Source of the DNA: JBCBCP01 sp039817385
Lineage (GTDB): Bacteria; Pseudomonadota; Alphaproteobacteria; Rhodobacterales; Rhodobacteraceae
Direction of reading: 5' to 3'
DNA: 64,000 nucleotides
Assembly (NCBI GenBank): GCA_039817385.1
Contig: JBCBVY010000003.1
Span: 186,001 to 250,000 of the forward strand
Below, in pieces: positions 40,281 through 48,192 of the stretch (position 1 is its first letter; each line of letters begins with the position of its first letter). A program made the position numbers and the translations under genes. The notes below the pieces were generated by a model that did not search any database, was not told the origin of the DNA, and worked only from the letters and a program-made list of their open reading frames with translations.

Positions 40281-41660
40281 TTATGACTTTGCGAGTGCAG
40301 AATTGTCTGCTGCATCTGCAAAGAAATGCGCAATCGAGTTTGCGTAGTACTGAAGAAGCCCGCGCTCCTCGGGCACGGCAACGACGCCGCCCGGCGCTTC
40401 ACGGATCAAGTTGCGCGCCAGCAGGGTCATCCGCGCGCGCGCCACCGAGGCGCGCATAGCGTCGGGAGATGACAGGACAGCCCTACGTGCCTGCACAATT
40501 TCTGCGATCACAGCGTCTTGCAGCGCGTCCTTGTCAAGCGGACCCTCGGCCTTCAGCAGCACGCGGGCCAGCAGCGGCACGAACAGGACCGGCATGACGC
40601 CTGCCACCCTGGCCAGTAAATCCGTGGCCAGCAGCTTGGCATCCGGGACATCGGCATAGCCCGACAGCCGCACGGGCGCGCCGAACACAACCGCCGCGGC
40701 GCCAAAGCGCTGAAATCGGCCGGTCACACGCTGCCACAGCTTGGACAGGATAAACCGCAGGATAACAGAGATGCGGGCCTGGAACCGGCGCGTGCCTGCC
40801 GCGCCTGCAGCGGTCAGAACCCGGTCTTCAAGCACCCGGTCGTAGTTGATGGCGACGGGCACAAACAGCACATCCCGGCCGGTTTCACGATGCGCGTCGA
40901 GCACATAGGACAACAAACCCATCTTGGGCGGCGCGAGGCGGCCATCAAGGCTGAGCCCGCCTTCGGGAAAGATCGCCTGGGTCACACCGCCCGCCGTGGC
41001 CAAATGCACGTAGCGGGCCAACACCTTGCGGTAGAGCTGCCCACGGGACCGGCGGCGGATGAAGTAAGCCCCCATCGACTTGATCAGGCGCGAGAGCGGC
41101 CAAACCCGGGCCCATTCGCCAACCGCATAAGACAGGGCAGACGCGCGCGCGGCCAAATAGGTGACTAGGACGTAATCCATGTTGCTGCGGTGATTCATTA
41201 CGAAGATGACGGTGCTGCCTTCGGGCAGGTCCCCCAGCACCGTGTGATTCATCAGACCCGTCCGGACATCATAAAGGCTGGTCGCGAGCCACCGCGCCGC
41301 ACGGGTGCCAAAGCCAAAGTAGGTGAAGGCGGAAAAGCTCGGCACAATCTCGCGCGCATAGCGGCGCGCTTTTTCAAACGCCACGTCCTCGCGCACGCCC
41401 TCCTTGGCCGCGTGTTCGACGATGGCCTCTGTCACCTGCGGGTCGTAGATCAGGCGTTGGATCATGTCCTGACGGCGCAGCAGCTTAAAGGGCTGGATCT
41501 TGACCGTCAGCCGCGCGTTCAGGCGCGTGACCGCCCGCTCCAGCCTGCGGCGGAAAAACCAGCGCACGGACGGGAACAGAAAGTGGGAGGCAAAGGTCAC
41601 GGCGGCAAACAGCACAATGACCGCAAAGAGCCAGAGAGGGAGTTCAACCGTCTGCGTCAT
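40281..41660 (-). CDS. Glycerol-3-phosphate acyltransferase-like (PlsC/PlsB fold)
   Basis: 459 residues: one N-terminal membrane helix (LWLFAVIVLFAAVTFASHFLF), then an acyltransferase domain with motif I NHRSNMDYVL, motif II-like YFIRRRSRG, motif III FPEGGLS and a C-terminal region. This layout fits alphaproteobacterial PlsB-like 1-acyl-transferases of phospholipid synthesis. It sits between ccrA and ecm but with separate transcription, so the link to the ethylmalonyl-CoA pathway is positional only. Confidence 0.85.
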   Translation of the reverse strand: MTQTVELPLWLFAVIVLFAAVTFASHFLFPSVRWFFRRRLERAVTRLNARLTVKIQPFKLLRRQDMIQRLIYDPQVTEAIVEHAAKEGVREDVAFEKARRYAREIVPSFSAFTYFGFGTRAARWLATSLYDVRTGLMNHTVLGDLPEGSTVIFVMNHRSNMDYVLVTYLAARASALSYAVGEWARVWPLSRLIKSMGAYFIRRRSRGQLYRKVLARYVHLATAGGVTQAIFPEGGLSLDGRLAPPKMGLLSYVLDAHRETGRDVLFVPVAINYDRVLEDRVLTAAGAAGTRRFQARISVILRFILSKLWQRVTGRFQRFGAAAVVFGAPVRLSGYADVPDAKLLATDLLARVAGVMPVLFVPLLARVLLKAEGPLDKDALQDAVIAEIVQARRAVLSSPDAMRASVARARMTLLARNLIREAPGGVVAVPEERGLLQYYANSIAHFFADAADNSALAKS

Positions 41661-41723
41661 GGGGCCAGCTTGACCTTAGCGCGCGCCGCCCGCAATGCTG
41701 AGGTTACGCCGCAGCGCGGCACG

Positions 41724-41751
41724 TTGACAGCGCAGCTATGTTACGTATATC
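41724..41751 (+). promoter_or_regulatory. Promoter of ecm
   Basis: TTGACA (41724-41729), 16-nt spacer, TATATC (41746-41751); ~50 bp before the ecm start. The TTGC-type motif TGCCGCAACGCG begins right behind the -10, where a repressor could act. Confidence 0.6.
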
Positions 41752-41799
41752 TGCCGCAACGCGAAACATTATTACTCACTTCGACTCATGAGGTCCGCC

Positions 41800-43779
41800 A
41801 TGACTGATCGCACCAAAGACCGCTCCAAGGATCGTCCGTGGCTGATCCGCACCTATGCGGGCCACTCGACCGCGGCGGCGTCCAATGCGCTGTATCGGGG
41901 GAACCTTGCCAAGGGTCAGACGGGCCTGTCGGTCGCCTTCGATCTGCCGACCCAGACGGGGTATGACAGTGACCATGTGCTCGCGCGCGGTGAGGTGGGC
42001 AAGGTTGGCGTGCCGGTTGCGCATCTGGGCGACATGCGGACGCTGTTTGATCAGATCCCGCTGGAGCAGATGAACACCTCTATGACGATCAACGCGACAG
42101 CGCCCTGGCTGCTCGCGCTGTATATCGCGGTGGCTGAAGAACAGGGCGCGGACGTCAGCAAGCTGCAAGGCACGGTGCAGAACGACCTGATCAAAGAGTA
42201 CCTGAGCCGCGGGACGTATATCTGCCCGCCCAAGCCGTCGCTCAAGATGATCGCGGATGTGGCCGAATATTGCTATACCAATGTGCCGAAGTGGAACCCG
42301 ATGAACGTGTGTTCCTACCACCTGCAAGAAGCCGGCGCGACGCCCGAGCAGGAATTGGCCTTTGCCCTCGCCACGGCGCAGGCGGTGCTGGATGAGCTGC
42401 GCCCCCGCGTGCCCGCCGAAGACTTTCCGACCCTCGTGGGCCGCATTTCCTTCTTTGTGAATGCGGGCATCCGCTTCGTGACAGAGATGTGCAAGATGCG
42501 CGCCTTTGTCGATCTGTGGGATGAGATTTGCGTCGAACGTTATGGCGTGCAGAATGAGAAGTTCCGTCGTTTCCGCTATGGCGTGCAGGTCAATTCGCTG
42601 GGACTGACGGAACAGCAGCCGGAAAACAACGTCTACCGCATCCTGATTGAAATGCTGGCCGTGACGCTTTCCAAGAAAGCGCGCGCCCGCGCCGTGCAAT
42701 TGCCCGCATGGAACGAAGCGCTGGGCCTGCCCCGCCCGTGGGATCAGCAATGGTCAATGCGGATGCAGCAAATCCTCGCCTATGAGACGGACCTTCTCGA
42801 ATTCGACGACCTTTTTGACGGCAATCCGGCGGTCGATGCCAAGGTTGAAGCGTTGAAAGAAGGCGCGCGCGCCGAATTGAAGCTGCTCGATGGGATGGAC
42901 GGCGCAATGGGCGCTATCGACTACATGAAGGCGCAACTTGTGCAGTCGAACTCCGACCGGATCGGCCGGATTGAGGCGGGCGAAACGGTTGTGGTCGGCG
43001 TGAACAAGTACACCAGCACCGAGCCATCGCCGCTGATGGACGCCGATGGCGGCATCATGGTGGTCGATCCGGCGGTCGAGCAGGACCAGATTGACCGGCT
43101 GAACGCGTGGCGCGCCGAGCGGGACGAAGACGCGGTGCGTCAGGCGCTCGCCGATCTGCGCGCCGCGGCCAAAGCGGGAGAGAATGTGATGCCTGCGTCC
43201 ATCGCCGCGGCACGAGTTGGCGTGACCACCGGCGAGTGGGCGGAACAGATGCGCACCGTGCACGGCCAGTATCGCGGGCCAACGGGCGTGTCCGCCAGCC
43301 GCTCCAACCAGACGGAGGGCCTCGACCCGCTGCGCGATGCCGTTGATGCGGTGTCATCGAAGCTGGGCCGGCGGCTCAAATTCCTTGTCGGCAAGCCGGG
43401 CCTTGACGGGCATTCCAACGGTGCGGAGCAGATTGCCGTGCGTGCGCGCGATTGCGGTATGGACATCACCTATGACGGCATCCGCCTGACCCCCGAAGAG
43501 ATCGTCGCCGCCGCACTTGAGGACGAGGCCCATGTCGTTGGCCTGTCGATCCTGTCGGGCAGCCATATCCCGCTGGTCGAAGAGTTGATGGAGCGGATGC
43601 GGGCAGCGGGCCTTGGGTCCGTACCGGTGATTGTCGGCGGGATTATTCCCGACGATGATGCCGACCGTTTGCGCGCAATGGGTGTGGCCCGCGTGTACAC
43701 GCCAAAGGATTTCGAGCTGAATACAATCATGATGGATATCGTGACTTTGGCTGACCCTGCGGAAATGGCAGCGGAATAA
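41800..43779 (+). CDS. ecm: Ethylmalonyl-CoA mutase (coenzyme B12-dependent)
   Basis: 659 residues. It isomerises (2R)-ethylmalonyl-CoA to (2S)-methylsuccinyl-CoA in the ethylmalonyl-CoA pathway. Mutase domain: RTYAGHSTAAASNALYRGNL, SVAFDLPTQTGYDSDH, TINATAPWLLALYIA. C-terminal cobalamin domain with base-off motif GKPGLDGHSNGAEQ (D-x-H-x2-G), LSILSGSH and VIVGGIIP. The length and lack of a partner subunit fit Ecm/MeaA rather than methylmalonyl-CoA mutase. ATG at 41800 is preferred (GAGG 6 nt ahead); 41788 is an alternative. Confidence 0.95.
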   Translation: MTDRTKDRSKDRPWLIRTYAGHSTAAASNALYRGNLAKGQTGLSVAFDLPTQTGYDSDHVLARGEVGKVGVPVAHLGDMRTLFDQIPLEQMNTSMTINATAPWLLALYIAVAEEQGADVSKLQGTVQNDLIKEYLSRGTYICPPKPSLKMIADVAEYCYTNVPKWNPMNVCSYHLQEAGATPEQELAFALATAQAVLDELRPRVPAEDFPTLVGRISFFVNAGIRFVTEMCKMRAFVDLWDEICVERYGVQNEKFRRFRYGVQVNSLGLTEQQPENNVYRILIEMLAVTLSKKARARAVQLPAWNEALGLPRPWDQQWSMRMQQILAYETDLLEFDDLFDGNPAVDAKVEALKEGARAELKLLDGMDGAMGAIDYMKAQLVQSNSDRIGRIEAGETVVVGVNKYTSTEPSPLMDADGGIMVVDPAVEQDQIDRLNAWRAERDEDAVRQALADLRAAAKAGENVMPASIAAARVGVTTGEWAEQMRTVHGQYRGPTGVSASRSNQTEGLDPLRDAVDAVSSKLGRRLKFLVGKPGLDGHSNGAEQIAVRARDCGMDITYDGIRLTPEEIVAAALEDEAHVVGLSILSGSHIPLVEELMERMRAAGLGSVPVIVGGIIPDDDADRLRAMGVARVYTPKDFELNTIMMDIVTLADPAEMAAE

Positions 43780-43812
43780 CGCCCGCAATAGGCGAATTAA
43801 CCAAATGTCACA

Positions 43813-43839
43813 AAATACCGCTTGCGCGAATTGGTATTT
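43813..43839 (+). promoter_or_regulatory. AAATACC...GGTATTT dyad before H-NS-like gene
   Basis: Perfect 7-bp inverted repeat AAATACC (43813-43819) and GGTATTT (43833-43839), 13-nt spacer, 40 bp ahead of the ATG in an AT-rich leader. Possible operator or leader hairpin. Confidence 0.45.
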
Positions 43840-43878
43840 CGCGTAAAGGCCTCTGCTACCTAAAAAGAGGAGCAGATC

Positions 43879-44196
43879 ATGGCTATCAACCTTGACGCGA
43901 TGTCGGTAAAAGAGCTGGAGCAATTGATCGTCGACGCGAAAGCCGCGATTGGCGCAGCACGCGTGCGGGAACGCGAAGCGGCCAAAGCTGAAGCGGAAGA
44001 AGTCGCGGCGAAATACGGCTTTTCCCTGAACGAATTGGCTTCTGGAAAAGGCGGGCGCAAAAAGGCTGCGCCGGGTAGTGCGAAATACGCCAATCCTGAA
44101 AACCCCGCGCAGACCTGGACCGGCAAAGGCCGCCAGCCCGTGTGGTACAAGGACGCGATCAACGCCGGAACGCCGCCCGAAGCGATGGAAGTCTGA
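43879..44196 (+). CDS. H-NS/HvrA-family nucleoid protein
   Basis: 105 residues: N-terminal coiled-coil oligomerisation helix (SVKELEQLIVDAKAAIGAARVREREAAKAEAEEVAAKYG, residues ~9-47), linker rich in Gly/Lys, and the C-terminal DNA-binding signature TWTGKGRQPVWYKDAI. HvrA/Spb proteins of Rhodobacter are H-NS-like regulators of photosynthesis and electron transport genes. SD GAGGAG precedes the ATG. The upstream dyad may serve autoregulation. Confidence 0.93.
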   Translation: MAINLDAMSVKELEQLIVDAKAAIGAARVREREAAKAEAEEVAAKYGFSLNELASGKGGRKKAAPGSAKYANPENPAQTWTGKGRQPVWYKDAINAGTPPEAMEV

Positions 44197-44237
44197 GACG
44201 GGATGTGGCAGGTCTTGGCGAGGCAAGGAGAGATGCC

Positions 44238-44942
44238 ATGACCATCCACATCGGCGCCGCGGCCGGCCAAATTGCTGAAACCGTCCTGATGCCAGGCGAT
44301 CCCTACCGCGCGAAATGGGCGGCGGAGACGTTCCTGGAGGACGCGGAGCTGGTCAATGAAGTGCGGGGGATGCTGGGCTTTACCGGCACGTGGCGCGGGC
44401 ACCGGGTTTCCATCCACGGGTCGGGCATGGGGATGCCGTCCCTGTCGATCTATGCAAATGAGCTGATCCGCGATTACGGCGCGAAAACGCTGATCCGGAT
44501 CGGCTCCTGCGGCGGGATGCAGCCTCACGTGGCCCTGCGCGACGTGATCGTTGCGATGACGGCCAGCTCTATCACATCTCCCTCCTCCGGCATCTTCCGG
44601 GAAGTCAATTTTGCGCCCTGCGCTGATTACGCGCTCTTGGAGGCAGCCGTGGGCGCGGCGCGGGCGAAAGGCACGAACGTGCATGTCGGCGGCATCTATT
44701 CATCAGATGTGTTCTACGCCGAACGCCCCGACCTTGATGCGCAAATGGTGCGCCACGGCATTCTCGGGGTAGAGATGGAGGCGGCGGAGCTTTACACCGT
44801 TGCCGCGCGGCACGGCGTGCGGGCTTTGGCGGTGCTCACCGTCTCTGACCACCTGCAAACCGGCGAAGCGCTGCGGTCAGAAGACCGGGAGCGGTCCTTT
44901 GGCGAGATGGTCGAGATCGCGCTTGAGGCGGCCTTTGCGTGA
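44238..44942 (+). CDS. deoD: Purine nucleoside phosphorylase (DeoD type)
   Basis: 234-residue hexameric-type PNP/NP-I enzyme cleaving purine (deoxy)nucleosides with phosphate. Motifs: VLMPGDPYRAKW, GSGMGMPSLSIYANELI, RIGSCGGMQ (phosphate loop), GILGVEMEAAELY (ribose) and TVSDHLQTGE with the catalytic Asp. SD AAGGAG is 7 nt before the ATG at 44238. Together with the BMP importer it fits nucleoside salvage, though 15 kb apart. Confidence 0.95.
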   Translation: MTIHIGAAAGQIAETVLMPGDPYRAKWAAETFLEDAELVNEVRGMLGFTGTWRGHRVSIHGSGMGMPSLSIYANELIRDYGAKTLIRIGSCGGMQPHVALRDVIVAMTASSITSPSSGIFREVNFAPCADYALLEAAVGAARAKGTNVHVGGIYSSDVFYAERPDLDAQMVRHGILGVEMEAAELYTVAARHGVRALAVLTVSDHLQTGEALRSEDRERSFGEMVEIALEAAFA

Positions 44943-44948
44943 CGCCGC

Positions 44949-44999
44949 GGTGGGGTGAAACCCCACCCTATCGGCCGTGGCTGCCGTCGTAGCCATTTG
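44949..44999. repeat. Second copy of the GGTGGGGT hairpin element
   Basis: GGTGGGGT-GAA-ACCCCACC (44949-44967) followed by CCTATCGGCCGTGGCTGCCG, similar in order to the spacer of the 35380 element (CCTACCGGCGCGGCACCCG...GTCGTAGG). The stop codon of the next minus-strand gene (44968-44970) lies within it. Confidence 0.65.
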
Positions 45000-45807
45000 G
45001 TGCTGGCGCGGCCCAACCGTCCAATGCGCCTGCTTCCGGCTCCAGTATGTCCACCTGCAGCGGGTAGCAGGCCGCAACGTCCGAGCTGTGCTCGGCGCTG
45101 CAATCGCCGCCGGGGCAGGCGCTGAGCGCGCCCAGCAGGTCAATCTCGGCCAGCAGATCGATGTGATCCCCGGGGCGGACGGGCGAGGCTTTCATGAAAT
45201 ACTGCCCGGTGTCCCGCGTGAAGCCGGTGCACATAAATACGTTCAGAACGTCATGCACATGCGGTTCGGCCTCCGCGTCAGGCACGCCCAGATAATCCGC
45301 CAGCGCGCGGGTCAGGTTTGAATGGCAGCAATTGTGGTACTGCGCGCCCGACAAAAGGTGGTGCGTGTAGGGATCGCAGCGCGTGCCGATCACGTCGTGG
45401 ACAGACCCACCATGCGCATCGATGCCATACCAGTCGAGGCTGTCATGGATGATCGTCGCCATCGGGCGCAGGTGGGGAAAGCTGCTCCAGAGCCTGTCGC
45501 CGGTGGACACATGCGTGCCATGCAGAGCGCGGGTCTTGCCGGAGTAGAACCGCTCGGACAGGTCATGCGCGCTCCAGAGGTTCAGATCGCCCACCTGCGG
45601 GCCCTCGACCGAGGTGATGCGGATCACTTGCCCCGCCTTGGCGGTAAAGGTGCACGCGGCGCGGGGTGGTGCAAAACGGGTGCTGATCGTGCGCAGCCCT
45701 GCCCGCAACGCCGCGTAGCGCGCCATGTCGGGCTGGGGCAGCGTTTCGGTTGGGTAACAAATGACCGGCTCAACAGCGCGGCGCGCGTCTGCATCCGTTG
45801 GTGTCAA
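44968..45807 (-). CDS. DUF1989 (urea carboxylase-associated) protein
   Basis: About 279 residues. DUF1989 hallmarks: FTAKAGQVIRITSVEGPQVGDLN, LWSSFPHLRPMATIIHDSL, HGGSVHDVIGTRCDPYTH and CHSNLTRALADYLG, with Cys/His residues likely binding metal. Members accompany urea carboxylase or are aminomethyltransferase-like; no urea genes are adjacent. The start is unclear: TTG at 45807 or ATG at 45726 (252 residues). Confidence 0.82.
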   Translation of the reverse strand: MTPTDADARRAVEPVICYPTETLPQPDMARYAALRAGLRTISTRFAPPRAACTFTAKAGQVIRITSVEGPQVGDLNLWSAHDLSERFYSGKTRALHGTHVSTGDRLWSSFPHLRPMATIIHDSLDWYGIDAHGGSVHDVIGTRCDPYTHHLLSGAQYHNCCHSNLTRALADYLGVPDAEAEPHVHDVLNVFMCTGFTRDTGQYFMKASPVRPGDHIDLLAEIDLLGALSACPGGDCSAEHSSDVAACYPLQVDILEPEAGALDGWAAPAPNGYDGSHGR

Positions 45808-46075
45808 TATAAAGGCCCCCCCTTATGTCCAGTTAGGATGCAAAGAAACGCGAACGCCGAACAAGGGCTCCCCTCTTCTCTTTTCTAAAAAATCCCGGGG
45901 GTGTGGGGGCTGGCCCCCACCAAAATATATCGTTGGTGTGCTATTGGTCCGCGCAGCCAATGACGACTGGGCCAAACAGCTCGCCCCTCTCACACAGCAA
46001 AGCTGTATCGCCGCGGCATCAGCCGCAAAGCCGCTTTGGCCGAGCCGGTCGGGCCGCGAAGCGGCCCGAAACACC
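45808..46075. other. Intergenic region with GC hairpin, 268 bp
   Basis: Lies between two minus-strand genes. It holds a perfect hairpin GTGGGGGC-TG-GCCCCCAC (45903-45920) preceded by CCCGGGGGTG and an A/T run at 45886-45892. No gene seen. Confidence 0.5.
46049..46069 (-). terminator. Hairpin after sdhB
   Basis: TCGGGCCGC-GAA-GCGGCCCGA, 9-bp perfect stem starting 6 bp beyond the sdhB stop on the minus strand; no T-run, so termination strength is uncertain. Confidence 0.55.
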
Positions 46076-46855
46076 TTAGACCGTGCGCTCGACCATCATC
46101 TTCTTGATGTTCGCAATCGCCTCAGCAGGGTTCAGGCCCTTCGGGCACGTCTTGGCGCAGTTCATGATCGTATGGCAGCGATAAAGCTTGAACGGATCCT
46201 CAAGGTCGTCCAACCGCTCGCCCGTCGCCTCATCCCGGCTGTCGATGATCCAGCGGTAGGCGTGCAGCAGCGCGGCGGGGCCGAGGTACCGATCGCCGTT
46301 CCACCAGTAGCTGGGGCAGGAGGTCGAGCAGGACGCGCACATCACGCATTCATAGAGACCATCCAGCTTTTTGCGGTCCTCGATGCTTTGCTTCCACTCT
46401 TTCGCGGGGCGGTTTGTCTTTGTCTCCAGCCACGGCATGATCGAGGCGTGCTGCGCATAGAAATGCGTCAGATCGGGGATCAGGTCTTTGACCACCGGCA
46501 TGTGCGGCAGCGGGTAGATCTTTACGTCGCCCTTGATCTCATCCAGGCCGTAGATGCAGGCCAGCGTGTTGATCCCGTCAATGTTCATCGCGCAGGAGCC
46601 GCAGATGCCCTCGCGGCAGGACCGGCGGAAGGTCAGGGTCGGGTCGATCTCGTTCTTGATCTTGATCAGCACATCAAGAACCATCGGCCCGCAGGTGTCC
46701 ATATCGACCCAATAGGTGTCGAGCTGGGGGTTTTTGCCGTCATCCGGGTTCCAGCGATAGATCTGCACTTTGCGCAGGTTCGTCGCGCCTTCGGGCTTGG
46801 GCCAGGTCTTGCCCGTGGTCATGCGGCTGTTCTTGGGGAGCGTCAGTTGAACCAT
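46076..46855 (-). CDS. sdhB: Succinate dehydrogenase iron-sulfur subunit
   Basis: 259 residues carrying the three clusters: [2Fe-2S] CREGICGSCAM...C (~70-95), [4Fe-4S] CVMCASCSTSCP (~162-173) and [3Fe-4S] CHTIMNCAKTCPKGLNP. It passes electrons from SdhA FAD to ubiquinone in the inner membrane. AAAGGA lies ~7 nt before the ATG at 46855. It is separated from sdhA by two non-sdh genes on the same strand, an unusual interruption. Confidence 0.97.
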   Translation of the reverse strand: MVQLTLPKNSRMTTGKTWPKPEGATNLRKVQIYRWNPDDGKNPQLDTYWVDMDTCGPMVLDVLIKIKNEIDPTLTFRRSCREGICGSCAMNIDGINTLACIYGLDEIKGDVKIYPLPHMPVVKDLIPDLTHFYAQHASIMPWLETKTNRPAKEWKQSIEDRKKLDGLYECVMCASCSTSCPSYWWNGDRYLGPAALLHAYRWIIDSRDEATGERLDDLEDPFKLYRCHTIMNCAKTCPKGLNPAEAIANIKKMMVERTV

Positions 46856-46866
46856 GATATTGTCCT

Positions 46867-47709
46867 TTACGCTGTGGTGTCGGGAAGCCGGATATCGGCA
46901 GAGGCCGTGTCCAGCAGGATCGAAAGGCGCGTGGCGTCCGCGGGGAACACCTCGGCCAGGGTCTGCATGAAGTCGATGTCCCGCGCGGCGGTCCACAGGA
47001 GCATCTGGTACTCCGGGTCTGCGGACATCTGCGCGGCGCGCTGATCTGTCGTGAGGGCGTCGGGGGTTGCGGCCTTGCCCTGAAAGGACGAGCCGCCGCC
47101 ATAGCGCTGTACTTCGCCCTTGGACAGGTCGGTGCCAGGCAGGTCGAGCCGCTTCAACGCACCCGCGCGGTAGCTCTCATCTGCCGTCCAGTCGTCATAG
47201 CAAAGCGGCGTGACATCACCCGCAACCACATGGGACAGCATCCGGTGGTAAGTCGGCAGGGCATTCGCCATGACCTTCGCCCGGTCCAGCACGCCGTAGC
47301 CGGGGTTGCCCTGGATCTTGCGCAGCAGCGACGCGGACCAGTTCAGGAAACTGCGGTAAATGACAACCAGCATCTCTGGCGCGCCGAAGAGCGGCGTGCG
47401 GTCTTGCGGTGGGGCGTGATCCTCAAAGGAGACAACCGTAAAGGGCGCCTCCCCCGCCGCGCGCACGGCCTTGTCGGTGGGCTTCGTCTCGACCCCGCCC
47501 GCGTAAACCGCTTTGCCCCGGGCCGAGCGCAGAGGGTTCCGCCCCGGCTTGCAGTTGTTCAGGAAAAGCCCAGCGCCGCCGCCCGGCGCATTGCGCATGA
47601 TCCAGTCGATCAGCGCATGATTGCCGGAACGGCGCATCCCGTGGATGCGCAGCACACGGGACGGCGCCAGCGTGCCGGCCGTTATGGGCGCAAGGGCGGG
47701 CGCAACCAT
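46867..47709 (-). CDS. Sulfotransferase-like P-loop protein within the sdh operon
   Basis: 280 residues, no signal peptide. The N-terminal IHGMRRSGNHALIDWIMRN resembles the 5'-phosphosulfate (PAPS) loop, and VVIYRSFLNWSASLLRK resembles the 3'-phosphate motif of sulfotransferases. Substrate unknown; a GNH in place of the usual GTT/GSS may alter activity. It starts 4 bp after the lipoprotein gene and ends 11 bp before sdhB, so it must be cotranscribed with sdh. Other GT/sulfotransferase-like genes occur at 57081-58609. Confidence 0.7.
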   Translation of the reverse strand: MVAPALAPITAGTLAPSRVLRIHGMRRSGNHALIDWIMRNAPGGGAGLFLNNCKPGRNPLRSARGKAVYAGGVETKPTDKAVRAAGEAPFTVVSFEDHAPPQDRTPLFGAPEMLVVIYRSFLNWSASLLRKIQGNPGYGVLDRAKVMANALPTYHRMLSHVVAGDVTPLCYDDWTADESYRAGALKRLDLPGTDLSKGEVQRYGGGSSFQGKAATPDALTTDQRAAQMSADPEYQMLLWTAARDIDFMQTLAEVFPADATRLSILLDTASADIRLPDTTA

Positions 47710-47712
47710 CAC

Positions 47713-48192
47713 TCAGTACCCCACGCAGTAGGACGCGCCGCCCTGCAAAACGCCGGCGCCGTATTCACATCCCACCTGCGGCAGAGGCACAGCGCGGCGG
47801 CTCTGCACACCGGGCGAGGTCCGATCTGCTGTGGTAGAGGTCGAGGCGACCACGGGTGTTTCTCGCCCGGCGCGCCGTGCGGCCGTGATCGCGTCGATAT
47901 CGGCGGGCGTTCCACCGAAACGCGCCGCACACAGCTCCATCCGGTTGCGGTTGGCGTCGTTGGCGATTGCAGTGCCGATCACCAGGCCGATCACGCTGCC
48001 GGCAAGGCTCGCCCCGCTGCTTACGTTGACCGCGCCACCGGCGCTGCGGCGGCGGTTGCGCTGTTCCAGCACGCCGTAGTCGTAACACTCGGTCAGCGAC
48101 ATCGCCTGGGGGTAGGCTGTTTCCGGCGTCGCCGAACAACCGCTAACCCCAAGCGCTGCGATGCAGACCAAGGCACTCGTAGACTTGACCAT
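47713..48192 (-). CDS. Lipoprotein with glycine-zipper segment
   Basis: 159 residues. MVKSTSALVCIAALGVSGC ends in a lipobox (VSGC). A short cysteine-containing region (ECYDYGVLEQRNRRRS) and a glycine-rich hydrophobic stretch SGASLAGSVIGLVIGTAIAND suggest membrane insertion or oligomerisation. Function unknown. Its ATG overlaps the sdhA stop (TGATG), so it is translationally coupled to sdhA. Confidence 0.8.
   Translation of the reverse strand: MVKSTSALVCIAALGVSGCSATPETAYPQAMSLTECYDYGVLEQRNRRRSAGGAVNVSSGASLAGSVIGLVIGTAIANDANRNRMELCAARFGGTPADIDAITAARRAGRETPVVASTSTTADRTSPGVQSRRAVPLPQVGCEYGAGVLQGGASYCVGY

Noticed and set aside
41800..43779. Methylmalonyl-CoA mutase large subunit
   Set aside because: Length (~659) and sequence around RTYAGHSTAAASNALY fit ethylmalonyl-CoA mutase, and ccrA is nearby.
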